A stretch of DNA of 32,230 bases, taken from positions 1 through 32,230 of the forward strand of contig QIHU01000241.1 of the NCBI GenBank assembly GCA_003231035.1, read 5' to 3'. The notes below the pieces were generated by a model. It was not told the origin of the DNA and did no database searches. It was given only the letters and a program-made list of their open reading frames with translations. Origin of the DNA: Acidobacteriota bacterium (GTDB lineage Bacteria > Acidobacteriota > Thermoanaerobaculia > Multivoradales > SZUA-115). Shown here piece after piece: positions 19,301 to 27,727 of this stretch. Positions within the stretch are counted from its first letter, which is position 1. The number at the start of each line of letters is the position of its first letter. The translations under genes were made by a program, and so were the position numbers.

Positions 19301-20976
19301 TGCCGGCCCCCGACGCCTCGGCGGCGCAGGCCCTCTACGTGGCGCCGCGCAACGCCGACGAAGAGAAGATGGCCGACATCTGGGCCGATTTGTTGAAGCT
19401 CGAGCGGGTGGGGGTCCACGACGATTTCTTCGACCTCGGCGGGGACTCGCTCCTCGTCGTGCGGGTGGTGACCAAGGCGGCCAAGGCCGGCGTCACGATC
19501 ACCACCAAACAGGCTTTCGAACATAAGACGATCTCCGAACTGATCGCGGCGGCGGGCTCGGTGGACATCATCGCCGAGCAGGCAGCGGTGGTCGGCCATC
19601 ACCCGTGGACCCCGGCGCAACTGCACTTCCAAGAGCTGCGCCACCCCAACGAACACTTTCACTCGACTGGAAACCTGTTGGAGATTCGCCAGGGAGCGAT
19701 CGATCCGGTTGTGGTGCGACGGGCGCTCCAGGTGATGCAGCGCCACCACGACACCCTGCGCATGCGCATGGTCGAGGAGCCTTACGCGGGCCAAACCGAC
19801 GTCGGCGCCTACCAGCTGGGGGCGAACCGCCATCTGATCATCGAGCCGGTGGGTAGACTCCCGGCATTGCGCTACGTCGATCTGAGCGGCTTGCCCCAGG
19901 CGGAGCACGAAACCCACATGACCACCGTCGCCCGAGAGACGGTGACCGGCTACGACCTGGCTCGCGGGCCGCTGTTCAGGGCGGTGATCTTCGAGCTGGA
20001 ACCGGGTTGCCCACGACAGCTCTTCTTGAGCGCTCATTTCTACCCGGTCGACCTCGGCTCCTGGATACCGCTGCTCGATGATTTCGACACCGTCTACGGC
20101 CAACTTCTCGCCGGAGAAGAGGTGCAACTTCAACCTAAGACCACCTCGGCGGTCGATTGGGCCAAGCGGCTCCAAGAACGCGCCCTCAACCTGCCGGACG
20201 CGGAGCGCAAATACTGGCTGGAGCAAGCACCGCTCAAACCGACCCGCATTCCCATGGACCACCAGACCGGCCCCAACGATTGGACGGCGGCGCGGGTGGA
20301 ACGGATGGTGCTCTCGGCCGAGGACACCGAGATTCTGCTCAGCCACGCGCCCCGCGCTTTCGGAGTGCAGATCGACGGCATCATGGTCACCGCGATCCTG
20401 GAGGCTTTCGCCGAGTGGGTGAAGGCGCGGGAGTTCCCGATCGTGCTCCTCGGTCACGGTCGCGAGCCGCTCTACGACGATATGGACATCAGCCGCACCG
20501 TGGGTTGGTTCAACAGTCTCTATCCGATCAACGTCGTTCTCGGCCCGGAGGCGCAGTTCGACGACGTCGCCCGTTTCGTCAACCGGCAGCTACGCGAAGT
20601 TCCGCACGGAGGAATGGGCTACGGCAGCCTCAAGTACCTGGGCGGCGATCAGGAGGCGGCTCGCCATCTGCGCGCCGCGGCCTGGCCACAGATCTTCTTC
20701 AACTATGTCGGTTCGGACAACTCGAAGGAGTTGCGTTCCTTCAAGAAGCTCGAGCAGTTCGGCGGCTACTTCCTGGACGTCCACACCCAACGGCTCACCC
20801 CGATTGTGCTCACCGGGATGATCGTCGAAGACGAGTTGCTCCTCAAGTGGGAGTGGAGCGTGAATCTTCACAACCAGGAAACGATTCTGGCGCTTCTCAA
20901 GCGCTGTCGTGAGGTGATCGATTGGTTCCTCACCGAATATCGCCGCCGGGAGGCGGCCAGGGGGGTGGTCTTGTGA
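16306..20976 (+). CDS. NRPS, one module plus terminal E-like domain: C-A-T-E*
   Basis: ATG 16306 preceded by AAGGAGA (in-frame alternative ATG at 16282). C HHIANDQWS; A YTSGSTGTPKG, FDIAGLEL, VYGPTEATIW, NGKTDR; T FFDLGGDSLL; E-like HHPWTPAQLHF, AHFYPVDLGSW, LLGHGREPLYDDMDISRTVGWFNSLYPI, FFNYVGS. No TE motif before the stop. Confidence 0.95.
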   Translation: MAEPEIARRIADLPPEERAKLFEKVLLRRKPRSETPSRPPLLRHSRDDFSFLLSFAQQRLWFLNLYEPDSPEYNVPQTFRIEGVLDPELLEGSLNGVVSRHESLRTTFVSQEGTPYQRVAPAMRVALPCLDLTHQPEEEAWEVAMEGCREDAAQPFDLAAGPLLRGRLYRVAEEGWVLYLNVHHIANDQWSMGVLARELAEFYAAGAEKRAPDLPELPVQYLDYGLWQREWLSGEELERQVDFWRRRLGSVPPLDLPTDRPRPAVRTFAGNTLPLALAPGLGSQLGKLAAAESATLFMVLSAAFKALLHHYTAQEDFAVGTLIANRRLPQVEDLIGFFANTLVLRTDLAGDPPFSQLIEREREVALDAFAHQDLPFEKLIDELNPPRDTSRTPLCQAMLILLNAPGEPLHLPGAELAPVALDNRTSKMEMTLYLAGEGDGLGGYLEYNRDLFDRATIERFLGHFHTLLESCVADPNLPLSRVPLLAEEERRHLLFDLNDTTTPAPTAPLHHLLAARCAASPEATAVEVAGEKLTYGDLERRSNRLARYLARRGVGPEVLVGLCVERSLDMVVALLAVLKAGGGYVPLDPEYPASRLERMLGDSRAPVVVTQTALIEKLPPNTATIVTLDKDGDGAAIAAESAEPFDGGASLSSLAYVIYTSGSTGTPKGVQISHLALVNFLRSMERSPGFTAADSLLGVTTLSFDIAGLELYLPLLAGGRLVLAARDEAQAGERLVELLDRSEITVMQATPATWRLLLGAGWSGDPNLKVLCGGEALPEDLAAELVAKAGEVWNVYGPTEATIWSTLDRLEPVGKVSIGLPLDNTQVHLLAPGSLLPVPLGVPGELLIGGLGLARGYRGLPAMTADRFVPDPHSEVAGARLYRTGDLARRFPDGRLECLGRIDHQVKVRGFRIELGEIEVALASHDGVAQTVVLAREDTPGSKRLVAYWTGTAGSQPPSTADLKNWIQQSLPDYMVPAFFVPLDELPLTPNGKTDRLALPAPDASAAQALYVAPRNADEEKMADIWADLLKLERVGVHDDFFDLGGDSLLVVRVVTKAAKAGVTITTKQAFEHKTISELIAAAGSVDIIAEQAAVVGHHPWTPAQLHFQELRHPNEHFHSTGNLLEIRQGAIDPVVVRRALQVMQRHHDTLRMRMVEEPYAGQTDVGAYQLGANRHLIIEPVGRLPALRYVDLSGLPQAEHETHMTTVARETVTGYDLARGPLFRAVIFELEPGCPRQLFLSAHFYPVDLGSWIPLLDDFDTVYGQLLAGEEVQLQPKTTSAVDWAKRLQERALNLPDAERKYWLEQAPLKPTRIPMDHQTGPNDWTAARVERMVLSAEDTEILLSHAPRAFGVQIDGIMVTAILEAFAEWVKAREFPIVLLGHGREPLYDDMDISRTVGWFNSLYPINVVLGPEAQFDDVARFVNRQLREVPHGGMGYGSLKYLGGDQEAARHLRAAAWPQIFFNYVGSDNSKELRSFKKLEQFGGYFLDVHTQRLTPIVLTGMIVEDELLLKWEWSVNLHNQETILALLKRCREVIDWFLTEYRRREAARGVVL
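19590..20955 (+). other. Epimerization-like domain with substituted catalytic positions at C-terminus of ORF4
   Basis: WTPAQLHF start, AHFYPVDLGSW (second His to Phe), LLGHGRE (first Glu of EGHGRE to Leu), VGWF retained, NYVG retained. Preceded by an LGGDS PCP. Confidence 0.82.
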
Positions 20977-21048
20977 ATCGGCTCACCCTCGCGGACACAG
21001 TCCCTGTACAACTTCAACCCTTTGGACAGCGTTTCATGGAGGCGGACC

Positions 21049-22434
21049 ATGACGGAACAACCTAGTCAACGTAGCTTTCGAATTTTCGGCATTATCTGGG
21101 TAGGTCAACTGATCTCGTTGATCGGCTCCGGCATGACAACGTTCACGTTGGCGATCTGGATCTTGAGAAATACCGAGCACGTCACCAACTACACCCTGGC
21201 CATTGTGCTCGCCAGCCTTCCCGGAACTCTGCTGGCGCCTTTCGCCGGTGCTCTGGTCGATCGCTGGAGCCGGCGGCTGGTGATGATCGGCTCCGACATC
21301 GCTCCGGCGATCGTCACCTTGACCGTTGCCTGGCTACTGATGCAGAACAATCTACAGCTTTGGCATGTTTACATCGGTGTGGTGGTGGGGTCGATCGCGC
21401 AGACCTTTCAGTGGCCAGCCTACATGGCCTCGATCACCTTGCTGGTGCCGAAGGAGCAATACGGGCGGGTGAACGGCATGCTCCAGTTTGGCCAGGCGGC
21501 CACCACCATCGCGGCACCCGCTCTCGCCGGCTTGTTGCTCTCCTTCATGAGTCTTTCGAAGGTGCTCTTGATCGACTTCGTGACCTTCCTCTTCGCGGTC
21601 ACTACGCTGGCCATCGTGCGCATCCCACAGCCGCCTGAAAGCGAGGCCGGCAAGGCTTCGAAAGGGTCAATCTGGCAGGAGGTCAAGTTTGCCTGGAACT
21701 ACATCCGGGAGCGCAAAGGGTTGTTCAATTTGTTGATGTTCTTTGCCGTGGTCAACTTGGCGGCGAGCGTGACCGGAGTTGCGTTGATGCCGATGGTTCT
21801 TGGCTTTGCCTCGGAAGCAGGGGTTGGGACGATCATGTCGATGGTCGGAGTCGGGTTGCTGATCGGTGGCTTCATCATGACCGCCACCGGTGGGCCGAAG
21901 AAGAAGATCTACGGGGTGCTCGGTGCCGGTGCCATGTACAGCATCTGTTTCGTGATGATCGGACTCAAACCGTCGATTTGGCTGGTCGGTGCCGGGGTGG
22001 TCCTCTGGTACACCGTCCTGCCGATCATGAATGCCAGCAGCCAGACCATTTGGATGAGCAAGGTGGAGCCGGATCTGCAGGGTCGCGTCTTCTCGATGCG
22101 GCGCATGATGGCGCAGTTCACCGTGCCGATCGGAGATTTCTCGGCCGGCCCGCTGGCCGACAAGATCTTCAACCCGCTCCTCATCGCTGGCGGACCGTTG
22201 GCCGCCTCGGTGGGAGGCGTGATCGGGGTGGGGCCCGGCCGTGGCATTGGCCTGATGTTCCTGGTCATGGCGATCGTGCCTGGCCTTGCCGCCCTCTGGG
22301 GTTTTCTGAATCCCAGGGTGCGCAATGTTGAAACTGAAATACCGGACCACTCGGCGGCGCCAGAAGCGGCGCCGGATGTCGAGGAGACCGGCGGAGAAAC
22401 GAGTGCAACCGATGCCGCGGAGGCGGGAGCTTAA
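21049..22434 (+). CDS. MFS transporter, likely product exporter
   Basis: About 12 hydrophobic segments; FGIIWVGQLISLIGSGMTTFTLAIW start and DRWSRR loop typical of the EntS/MFS_3-like group; ATG preceded by GGAGG. Confidence 0.88.
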   Translation: MTEQPSQRSFRIFGIIWVGQLISLIGSGMTTFTLAIWILRNTEHVTNYTLAIVLASLPGTLLAPFAGALVDRWSRRLVMIGSDIAPAIVTLTVAWLLMQNNLQLWHVYIGVVVGSIAQTFQWPAYMASITLLVPKEQYGRVNGMLQFGQAATTIAAPALAGLLLSFMSLSKVLLIDFVTFLFAVTTLAIVRIPQPPESEAGKASKGSIWQEVKFAWNYIRERKGLFNLLMFFAVVNLAASVTGVALMPMVLGFASEAGVGTIMSMVGVGLLIGGFIMTATGGPKKKIYGVLGAGAMYSICFVMIGLKPSIWLVGAGVVLWYTVLPIMNASSQTIWMSKVEPDLQGRVFSMRRMMAQFTVPIGDFSAGPLADKIFNPLLIAGGPLAASVGGVIGVGPGRGIGLMFLVMAIVPGLAALWGFLNPRVRNVETEIPDHSAAPEAAPDVEETGGETSATDAAEAGA

Positions 22435-22438
22435 GAGG

Positions 22439-24736
22439 ATGAGAATTATGAGATTTGGAGAGATAGGCAGAGTGTGGAACATCGCGTTGACTCACTGCCT
22501 GTGGCTAGCGATTCTGACCATGATGGCGGTGCCGGTGGTGGCACAGAAGGACGAAGCGGCAGCCGTCCCGGCGCAACCGTTGCGACACTTCGAGGTCACC
22601 CAGGCGAGTTCGCCGATCAAGATTGACGGCCTGCTCGACGAAGCGGCCTGGGAGACGGCGGTGGTCATCGATCTGCCCTATGAGTGGTTCCCGAGCGACA
22701 ACGGCACTCCGCCGGTGAGGACCGAGTCGTTGGTCACCTACGACCGCACCAATATTTACATCGCTTTTCGCGCCTTCGATCCGAATCCCGAGGAGATCCG
22801 GGCCCACTTGATGGACCGCGACGCGATCGGCCTCTTCATCCAAGACGATCATGTGGGCTTCACCCTCGATACTTTCAATGACGAACGGCGCGCCTTCCAC
22901 TTCCGGGTCAACCCTCTGGGGGTGCAGATCGACGCCGTCTTTTCAGAACGCACCGCGCGCGAGGACTACTCGGTCGACCTCATCTGGGACTCGGCCGGCC
23001 GGGTCCATGCCGAGGGGTACGTCGTCGAGGTGGCCATTCCGCTCAAGCAACTCCGCTTTTCTCGCAGCGACGAGGCGCAGACCTGGGGCTACGAGGCATT
23101 TCGTAGCTATCCACGCAGCGTTCGCCATCGGATTACCTCGCGTTTTACCGATCGTGAGAAGGACTGCCTGCTGTGTCAAGAGAATAAGATCAGCGGCTTC
23201 CAACAACTGAAGACCGGCAACAATCTTGAGATTACCCCCACCGTGACGGGGATCAGCACGGATAGCGTGGACACCTTTCCTGACGGCCGTCTTCAGAACG
23301 TCGTGGAGGACCTAGAGGCCGGTGTTTCGTTGCGTTGGGGGGTCACTCCGAACATCACCGTCAGCGCCACGGTCAATCCTGACTTTTCACAGGTCGAAGC
23401 CGATGTGGCGCAGCTCGATATCAACAACAGATTCGCCCTCTTCTTTCCCGAAAAGCGCCCCTTCTTCCTAGAAGGGTCGGACCTCTTTCAGACGCCTCTC
23501 AACGCGGTCTTTACCCGCACCGTGGCCAACCCCCGCTGGGGCACCAAGCTCTCCGCCAAGGAGGGTAAGAACACCTTGGGTCTCTTCGTCACCGACGATC
23601 GGATTACCAATATTCTGATTCCAGGCAACCAAGGTTCGAGCTTTGCCTTTCTGGACGATGATCTGACCACCGGTGTGGTCCACTACACCCGAGAGGTGGG
23701 GAAGTTCTCGGCGATTGGCCTGCTGTACACCGGGCGCGAGGGCGACGGCTATTTCAACCGTGTGGGCGGGATCGATGGTTTCTTGCGTTTCACCCCTTCC
23801 GACACCGTACGGGTTCAGTACCTGCGCTCGGATACGCTCTATCCCGTGGAGGTGGCGGACCGTTTCGGTCTGCCCACTGACCCTTTCGACGGCGACGCCT
23901 TCTCCGTGCGCTACGACCACTTCGCCAAACTTTGGAGGGGATTCGTGCGCTACGAGAATCTCGATCCAGAGTTCCGTGCCGATGCTGGCTTTATCCCGAG
24001 GGTCGATGTCAAGACTTCCGAGGTAGGTTACGAGCGTGTGGTCTATGGCGAGCAGGGCGACTGGTATGCACAAATGAGTTTCGGCGGTCGCGCCCTGCGG
24101 ACTGAGGATCACAGCGGTCTACTGACCGATGAGGAGATCGAAGTTTTCGGCATTTACCAAGGGCCGAAGCAGTCCTTCGTTCGGCTACAACTCTTCGACA
24201 ACCAGGAGTTCTTCGGCGGGGTGACCTACGACATTCAAAAGGCGCGGCTGTTTGGGCAGTTCACCCCCAGCGGCAACGTGCGCGCCTCGCTGGCGATTTG
24301 GTCGGGTGACGAGGTCGATTTCGCCAATGGCCGACCCGGCGATCAGGTCTTGATCAGTCCCAACGTGCTGATGCGTTTGGGACGTCACCTGTCGGTGGAA
24401 GTCGACTATCTGCGCCGGGAGCTCGACGTGGAGGGAGGGCGGCTGTTCACCGCCGAGCTAGCGCAAGCCAATATCATCTACAACTTCAACGTGCGCTCGT
24501 TCGTGCGTGGAATCTTCCAGTACCAGAAGATCGCTCGCGACCCGTCTCTGTACACCCGAACGGTGGTAGAGGAGAACAGCGACTTCTTCGTTCAATTCCT
24601 CTACTCCTACAAGATCAACCCACAGACCGTCCTCTTCGTTGGCTATACCGACACCCGCGCGGGGGTGGAGGACGTCTCTTTGCAGCAGACCGATCGCACC
24701 TTCTTCCTGAAACTGGGCTATGCCTTCCTCTACTGA
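22439..24736 (+). CDS. DUF5916-type outer-membrane protein with N-terminal CBM9-like domain
   Basis: Signal peptide (IALTHCLWLAILTMMAVPVVAQ); SPIKIDGLLDEAAWE and ESLVTYDRTNIYIAFRAFDPNP (CBM9-like); NPDFSQVEADVAQLDINNRFALFFPEKRPFFLEGSDLF signature; alternating beta-strand C-terminus ending LKLGYAFLY. Confidence 0.85.
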   Translation: MRIMRFGEIGRVWNIALTHCLWLAILTMMAVPVVAQKDEAAAVPAQPLRHFEVTQASSPIKIDGLLDEAAWETAVVIDLPYEWFPSDNGTPPVRTESLVTYDRTNIYIAFRAFDPNPEEIRAHLMDRDAIGLFIQDDHVGFTLDTFNDERRAFHFRVNPLGVQIDAVFSERTAREDYSVDLIWDSAGRVHAEGYVVEVAIPLKQLRFSRSDEAQTWGYEAFRSYPRSVRHRITSRFTDREKDCLLCQENKISGFQQLKTGNNLEITPTVTGISTDSVDTFPDGRLQNVVEDLEAGVSLRWGVTPNITVSATVNPDFSQVEADVAQLDINNRFALFFPEKRPFFLEGSDLFQTPLNAVFTRTVANPRWGTKLSAKEGKNTLGLFVTDDRITNILIPGNQGSSFAFLDDDLTTGVVHYTREVGKFSAIGLLYTGREGDGYFNRVGGIDGFLRFTPSDTVRVQYLRSDTLYPVEVADRFGLPTDPFDGDAFSVRYDHFAKLWRGFVRYENLDPEFRADAGFIPRVDVKTSEVGYERVVYGEQGDWYAQMSFGGRALRTEDHSGLLTDEEIEVFGIYQGPKQSFVRLQLFDNQEFFGGVTYDIQKARLFGQFTPSGNVRASLAIWSGDEVDFANGRPGDQVLISPNVLMRLGRHLSVEVDYLRRELDVEGGRLFTAELAQANIIYNFNVRSFVRGIFQYQKIARDPSLYTRTVVEENSDFFVQFLYSYKINPQTVLFVGYTDTRAGVEDVSLQQTDRTFFLKLGYAFLY

Positions 24737-24767
24737 GGCGGCGGCGCGACGGCACTGGAGACTGACG

Positions 24768-26441
24768 ATGAACAAACCCATCCTCGATTGCATTCTGGTT
24801 GGCCACAACGAAGGAAATTACCAAGACTTCGTCGAACGGCAACGGATGACCTCCTCGACGACTGGAGCCTACGGCGAGGTGATGACCAACTCGATCCTGT
24901 TCAAGGGGCGCAGGATCACCTACATGGACTTGATGAACTATGGCATTGGTCGGGCGACCGGACGACGGTCAAAACTATCGAGCTTCGGGCCGACCAACCT
25001 CGCTTCGTGCTATCTGCGGAACTTCCTGCGCGGTTGCGGTCTGTCGGCCGAGATCGTCAATACTTTTCAACCTCAGAAGGCTCTGCTCGAAGAGTTCCTC
25101 GACGAGCCGCATCGGGTGGTTGCGATCACCACGACCTTCTACGTCGAGCCAAGCCCCATTCAGGAGATCGTGCAGTTCGTGCGTGAGCGGAGCCCCCAGA
25201 CGACGATTGTGGTGGGTGGGCCGCATGTGTTCAATATCTGCGAGGGTAACGACGCCAAGACGCAGGACTTCATCTTCGAGACCATCGGCGCGGACATCTA
25301 TGTGCAGGAGTCGCAGGGAGAACTTACCCTGTCGAGGATTCTGATGGCTCTGCGTTCCTCGCGGGACCCGGACCTTTCGAAAATCGAAAACCTGATCTAT
25401 CGCGAAGATGGCGCCTATGTGCGCACCACCCGGTTGAGCGAAGAGAATGTGATGAATGAAAACTCGATCGACTGGAGCCAGTTCGATTCGAACTACCTGG
25501 AGCCGATGACGCTGACGCGCACGGCGCGAAGTTGCGCCTTTTCTTGCTCCTTCTGCAACTATCCGCGCATGGCGGGCGCGCTGAGTCTGACCGATATCGA
25601 TGTGGTTGAGCGCGAGTTGAGGCAACTGGAGGAGATCGGCGTGCGCTCGGTGCATTTCATCGACGACACCTTCAACGTGCCGATCCGGCGGTTCAAGGAG
25701 CTGCTGCGGATGATGATCCGCAACCGGTTCACTTTTCGCTGGATGTCCTTCCTGCGCGCCGGCAACGCCGACGCCGAGGCGATTGACCTGATGGCCGAGA
25801 GCAACTGCTTCGGCTCTCTGCTGGGAATCGAATCGGGAGATTCCCAGGTGCTGACAATGATGAACAAGAAGGCTACCATCGAGCTCTACGAACAGGGCAT
25901 CGCCAGACTCAAGACCAACGGCATTCTCGCTTACGGCATGTTCTTCATGGGATTTCCCGGGGAAACGCAGCAGACGGCGCGCAACACCTTCGAGTTTATT
26001 CAGCGCACCGCCCCCGATTTCTACATGACCGGACTCTGGTATCACGATACCTTGGCGCCGATTCACGAACGGGCCCAAGAGCTGGGGATTCGCGGCGCTG
26101 GCTATAACTGGAGTCACAAGACGATGAACTGGCGCGAGGCGGCGCAGTGGGTGCACTACATCTACAACAACATTGATCGATCGACGATCATGCCGCTGAC
26201 CGGTTTCAGCTTCGAGACCCTGCCCTACTTGCTCGGCCTCGGCATGCGGCTGGAAAAGATCAAGGAGTTCGCCCGTTTGGCGCACGGCATGTTGGTCGCC
26301 ACCCTGGACGACGAGCCGCAGGATTTCAGCCGCCAAGAGAGGGAATTGGTCCGCATCTGCGGTGAACTCTACGGCGACGATCTCGCCCACGTCGCCAAGG
26401 AGGCTCTGGCCACGGCGCCACCGATCGAGGTCGCGGTTTGA
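24768..26441 (+). CDS. B12-binding-domain radical SAM protein, PhpK-like family by eye
   Basis: CAFSCSFC (CxxxCxxC) cluster motif; Rossmann-like N-terminus with TTIVVGGPHVFNI; N-terminal LDCILVGHNEGNYQDFVER; ESGDSQVL and GMFFMGFPGET radical SAM core motifs. Confidence 0.85.
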   Translation: MNKPILDCILVGHNEGNYQDFVERQRMTSSTTGAYGEVMTNSILFKGRRITYMDLMNYGIGRATGRRSKLSSFGPTNLASCYLRNFLRGCGLSAEIVNTFQPQKALLEEFLDEPHRVVAITTTFYVEPSPIQEIVQFVRERSPQTTIVVGGPHVFNICEGNDAKTQDFIFETIGADIYVQESQGELTLSRILMALRSSRDPDLSKIENLIYREDGAYVRTTRLSEENVMNENSIDWSQFDSNYLEPMTLTRTARSCAFSCSFCNYPRMAGALSLTDIDVVERELRQLEEIGVRSVHFIDDTFNVPIRRFKELLRMMIRNRFTFRWMSFLRAGNADAEAIDLMAESNCFGSLLGIESGDSQVLTMMNKKATIELYEQGIARLKTNGILAYGMFFMGFPGETQQTARNTFEFIQRTAPDFYMTGLWYHDTLAPIHERAQELGIRGAGYNWSHKTMNWREAAQWVHYIYNNIDRSTIMPLTGFSFETLPYLLGLGMRLEKIKEFARLAHGMLVATLDDEPQDFSRQERELVRICGELYGDDLAHVAKEALATAPPIEVAV

Positions 26442-26464
26442 TCGTCGCGAGCCGGGCCGCAACC

Positions 26465-27598
26465 ATGGCCAACCAGAAGATCGATCACTGGCGAGCGCTG
26501 TGGGACGATGCTTATGAGCAACCGGTTGGAGACGGCGATCCGAGCTTGAATCTCGCTGGCTGGACGAGCAGCTACACGGGACTGCCCATCCCACTCGCCG
26601 ATATGCGCGAGTGGGTGGCGGGGACGGTAGGGCGCATCGATTCGCTGACCCCAAGCCGGGTTTTGGAGATCGGCTGCGGTACCGGCATGCTTCTCCTACG
26701 CATCGCCCCGCGCTGCGAGATCTATCGCGGAGTCGACTTCTCGCCGACTTCGCTGGCCTATGTCGCGGAGCAGGTTCGCGTCGCGGGAATCGAGGGGGTG
26801 CGATTGTTCGAGGCCGATGCCGATCAACTCGCTTTGCCGGCTTCGGAACGGTTCGATCTGGTGGTGCTCAACTCGGTAGTCCAGTACTTCCCCGACGCTG
26901 ACTACCTCCGGCGAGTCCTCCTCGGCGCGATCCAACACCTGGCTCCGGGAGGCGCGATCTTCCTCGGCGACCTGCGCAGCCGTTCGCTCCTGCCTTGCTT
27001 TCATTCTTCGCGACTGCTGCGCCAGGCGGACCGCGACCGGCCTCTCTCCGAACTGGCCACGCAGCTGACTGGCGATGTCGCCAGCGAAGTGGAATGGGCT
27101 CTCGACCCGGCCGATCTTGAAGCGATCACCGCGTACCTGCCCGGTTCGGTCTCGATCACCACCCAGCTCAAACGGGGCCGGCGGCGCAATGAGATGACCT
27201 GCTTCCGCTACGATGCCACCCTCCGTCTGGAGCCCGGCCCCGCCTGGGGAAGGGGCGCTGACGGCAAGGACGTAGTCGCGGACTGGCGCGACGAAGCTCT
27301 CTCGGCCAGCATAGTACGCGGTTGGTTGGACGCCAGAGGGGAGGCGGATCTGACCCTTCAAGGCATCCCCAATGCTCGTTTGGTCGAAGAGCTGAAGGCA
27401 CTGCGCTGGCTGCGCAGGCCTGAAGGTCTGGAGACGGTTGGTGAGCTGGCGAGGGCGGTGCGTCGAGCACGTCTGAGCGGCATCGAACCGGAGGATCTCT
27501 GGCGGCTAGAGAGGGGTGGTGTTGGCGACGAGCTGAGGATCGAAGTCGATTGGCAAGCGGATGCCGCTGATCGCTTCCTGGCGCGAGTGAGCCGGTAA
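26465..27598 (+). CDS. Free-standing SAM-dependent methyltransferase resembling NRPS-embedded nMT domains
   Basis: VLEIGCGTGMLLLRIAP, YRGVDFSPTSLAYV, FDLVVLNSVVQYFPDADYL, LAPGGAIFLGDLRSRSLLPCFHSS, GIPNARL, IEPEDLWRLE, typical of nMT domains inserted in A domains. In-frame TTG at 26438 overlaps the upstream stop; ATG at 26465. Confidence 0.85.
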   Translation: MANQKIDHWRALWDDAYEQPVGDGDPSLNLAGWTSSYTGLPIPLADMREWVAGTVGRIDSLTPSRVLEIGCGTGMLLLRIAPRCEIYRGVDFSPTSLAYVAEQVRVAGIEGVRLFEADADQLALPASERFDLVVLNSVVQYFPDADYLRRVLLGAIQHLAPGGAIFLGDLRSRSLLPCFHSSRLLRQADRDRPLSELATQLTGDVASEVEWALDPADLEAITAYLPGSVSITTQLKRGRRRNEMTCFRYDATLRLEPGPAWGRGADGKDVVADWRDEALSASIVRGWLDARGEADLTLQGIPNARLVEELKALRWLRRPEGLETVGELARAVRRARLSGIEPEDLWRLERGGVGDELRIEVDWQADAADRFLARVSR

Positions 27599-27660
27599 CA
27601 CCGGGTGGTTGTAGGATTCGCGTCCGCTTGACCTGCCGCGAGTCCCTTCCTTCACAAGGA

Positions 27661-27695
27661 AACCGCCCGGGAGCCTCGCGGTCGCCCGGGCGGTT
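27661..27695. terminator. Inverted repeat between convergent genes, candidate bidirectional terminator
   Basis: Perfect 11-bp arms AACCGCCCGGG (27661-27671) and CCCGGGCGGTT (27685-27695), 13-nt loop; no clear T-tract on either side. Confidence 0.65.
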
Positions 27696-27727
27696 CAAGA
27701 GTTGGCGTCCACCAAGGACGGCGCGGA

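Noticed and set aside
19294-20457. 387-aa minus-strand ORF inside ORF4
   Set aside because: Overlaps conserved T and E-like domains on the other strand; no motif support.
22325-22438. Upstream extension of the DUF5916 ORF overlapping the MFS gene
   Set aside because: Arg-rich N-terminus incompatible with the following signal peptide; ATG 22439 gives a normal signal sequence.
24975-26654. 559-aa minus-strand ORF opposite the radical SAM gene
   Set aside because: Low-complexity H/R/Q-rich translation with no recognisable motif; shadow ORF of a well-supported plus-strand gene in high-GC DNA.
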